Assembly: GCA_950106755.1 (NCBI GenBank)
Contig: OX467083.1
Coordinates: forward strand, 21,509,029-21,573,028
Direction of reading: 5' to 3'
Length of the DNA: 64,000 nucleotides
From: Climacium dendroides
Taxonomy: Eukaryota; Streptophyta; Bryopsida; Hypnales; Climaciaceae
Part shown: positions 61,760 to 64,000 of the stretch, piece after piece
Position numbering within the stretch: the stretch's first letter is position 1
How the letters are laid out: each line of letters opens with the position of its first letter
Position numbers and translations under genes: made by a program
The notes under the pieces: generated by a model
Told to the model about the DNA's origin: nothing
The model's input: only the letters and a program-made list of their open reading frames with translations
The model's database searches: none

Positions 61760-64000
61760 TTAACTTAAAAAATCTCCTCATGAAATCCTTGCTACAATAT
61801 TACTGAGTACAATATCACAATTTCATATTAGGGAGAGTAGTCGGAACCTTTTCTTCGCACCAGTGTACCCGTCTGGGCCAAGTTAGTACACTTCTGAACT
61901 CGTGGAAGTAAGTGTGAAGTCAAGTCAACCCCTAATTTAACCCCTAAATGACATGCCCATGACCACTGATTTCAAGCCTCACTGCTCATCACTCAGTTTG
62001 CTGCCATTTTGAACCTAGACATGTACAAAAAATTTCATATTCATTTTCCAGGAATAGAATTATATGTCTTCTTTACTTCACCAAAAAATTAGATTTTTTT
62101 TTAGAGAAATTGATTTTTTTGAGAATTTTTAATGAAAAAGTGAAGAAAAATCACATCAAATAGAAAAATATTTCAAAAAAACTGAAAATTTCACCATGTG
62201 TGTATACTACAATGACAAACCTTAGTCATAGTGCAAACCCAATTTCCATGGCATTTTATAATTAGAATTCAATAGACATTGAAAATACATCCAAAGTTCA
62301 AATTATTATGAAATATTTAATATTACAAATTTTTTTCAATATTTAAATTGGAGTAAAAATTAAAGTAGATGACCTTCATTTTGTTAGTTGGACTCAAACT
62401 CAAAAATATCATTTTTGTGAAGAAATCTAAGATTTAGAGCAAGGAACAACAACTTTCCAATTGGAGCCTCTTCATAACTCAACTTCAAAGGTCAACCAGG
62501 AAAATAGGGATGAAAAAATGCTTCCAATAGCCTTACAGCTTATTGGATTGTAATCCAAGCAACACAAGATGGCACTGGTGGCATTCTAGGGTTAAGGTAG
62601 TATGTTCATGAAGTGCCCTTTAAGGGCTGGTCAGCCTTTTCGATGGATTTTAGATGCACAAAATTATTTTCCCTTATTTTTTGCTTGTAGAGAAATTGAT
62701 GTGGAATCTATCACAAGTGGTTTCATATTTTTTGAAGAATTTATGAATTACTTATGAATTTCCAAAGAGTTATGCTATAGGCATCTATTTTTAATCATAG
62801 ACCTTGCAAAAATCCAAACATGTGCAACCTAATAAAAGATATGGCATAACCAAAACAAGCCCTTAGGTATACAAAAAGTAATACACAAGATTCCAAAATG
62901 TGACCATTACTAAAATTAACCCCAAAAAGAATTCACTATGTTTTCACCATAAATACTCCAAAACTATCAATTCTAGTACAAGTAATAAATTTTAAAAGAA
63001 ATGGTTTTGGACACATGTAACTGTGGGATCTTGTAGTATGCTAGTTTGAGAAGATGTGGAAAAAAGTTCAAGAATTTCCAATGTATAGATTGCAAGATAT
63101 TAACCCCTAAATGCCCAAGCCTTTCCAAGAGCATTTTGTTCATGATAAAAGAGCATGGACTTATAGTTAGCCCCAACAAAGCAAATTGTTTTTTTTTCAA
63201 AATCTAACTGTATAGATGTTTAAAGAGCTTGTTAATTAGTATGTCTACCAATTTTCAGGACAAAATTCCATAGGAGTTGTGAGATTATAACAAGAGAAGT
63301 TTGTGTTTTCTATTTTCAGCATGCTGCCCGTCCCCACAATGGAACTGAAATTTGCATATAAAAGTTTTTTGAGATGATAGGTGACATGAACAACTAATAT
63401 GCACTTCCAAAAAGCTTAATTTCACATGAAAAGCTATCAAACTCATTTCACAATCCACCTTGCAAATGTAGAAATGCATTTTTTTGTGTCTTACACTTGA
63501 TGTTTAAAAACTGCAAATAGCTCCAAATCAGCACTTGAATATTGAACTTTTCAATGGTGAAAGTAAAGAAAATGCTTTACTCTTTCCATTAGGACCATTT
63601 TCTTTGAAAATGGATAAGTACAACTTCTTAGATCTCGAATCTAAGTAAAATTGCTCAAAGTCGAGAACACCACCATGCTCTATCTCCACCCTTTCTCTAA
63701 ATAATGGGAACCATCCTACCAAGGCACAAGGTACCTTCTAAATGAAGAAGGTAGTTTCCAATAATGTCCCCAACGCTCCCGGCCCTCCCACTTGAAAATG
63801 CTGCCATCAAAACCAATATTAGTCAAACAGCCATAACTTCTACAATAATTAATATTTTAGCATGAAAGTTGTTGGGCCCATTTGATATTCTCATGACACA
63901 ATTTCTCCAAGTGGATATTATTATTTTTTTAATTCACTATTCCTAGGGACGCCTTGAAATGACAACAACTATCTTGTAAAATTTCAGAGTCTCTCAAAAC
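61760..64000. other. AT-rich non-coding DNA at the right edge
   Basis: No gene supported. TTAACCCCTAAATG occurs near 61932 and 63099, matching the ends of the TTAA foldback element, but no paired right ends were found, so no element is called. Confidence 0.4.

Noticed and set aside
61932..63115. Possible TTAA-CCCCTAAATG element at the right edge
   Set aside because: Both TTAACCCCTAAATG ends point the same way and no inverted partner was found.

Overview
The window reads as nuclear DNA of a land plant. Genes are broken by canonical GT-AG introns, a lectin receptor-like kinase is present in three copies, plant-type MULE, hAT and CACTA elements are common, and there is a short TTTAGGG-type telomeric tract. 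The species cannot be fixed from sequence alone; the transposase types make me lean towards a non-seed plant (bryophyte, lycophyte or fern), which is inference. Most of the window is AT-rich repeat DNA.

Backbone. Three paralogous copies of one B-lectin receptor-like kinase gene, all on the minus strand, sit at 1-1931 (copy A, 3' exons beyond the left edge), 36782-40340 (copy B, seven exons joining into an uninterrupted frame of 697 codons plus stop) and 57484-60755 (copy C, ectodomain broken by two deletions and a nonsense codon, kinase exons open). Similarity between B and C continues into both flanks, so they are products of a segmental duplication. Because of that, each flank can serve as an empty-site control for insertions in the other.

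Between A and B lies the most interesting object: a candidate 17.9-kb DNA transposon at 8587-26456. Its ends are inverted and share a CTAGCATGCGAGCCT core, and it is flanked by a 10-bp direct repeat with one mismatch. It carries two divergent genes. The minus-strand gene (10114-14163) encodes a MULE-like transposase with a cysteine/histidine cluster, a DDE-type core and a SWIM zinc finger. The plus-strand gene (about 19709-24963, at least ten exons) encodes a large protein with a ParB/sulfiredoxin-like module (DGNHR), a charged coiled coil and a beta-class N4/N6 DNA methyltransferase-like module. Both genes carry a few lesions (stops, frame changes, altered catalytic motifs), so this copy is probably a recently inactivated member of a family. 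Relics of the same family lie at 6657-7493 and 29850-31040.

Other mobile DNA includes: a hAT-like (ZNF862/DUF4371-type) transposase pseudogene at 43488-45861; three CACTA-type foldback MITEs; a TTAA-flanked foldback element with one of those MITEs nested inside it; a dispersed GGTAGG-ended MITE family (three copies); a hairpin family found only inside the 17.9-kb element (five copies); a possible 2.6-kb solo LTR; and several tandem repeats. GC-rich islands full of CGGTCGG/CCGACCG motifs interrupt the AT-rich DNA at 47.5-52.3 kb. The rest, including the two window ends, holds no gene I can support.
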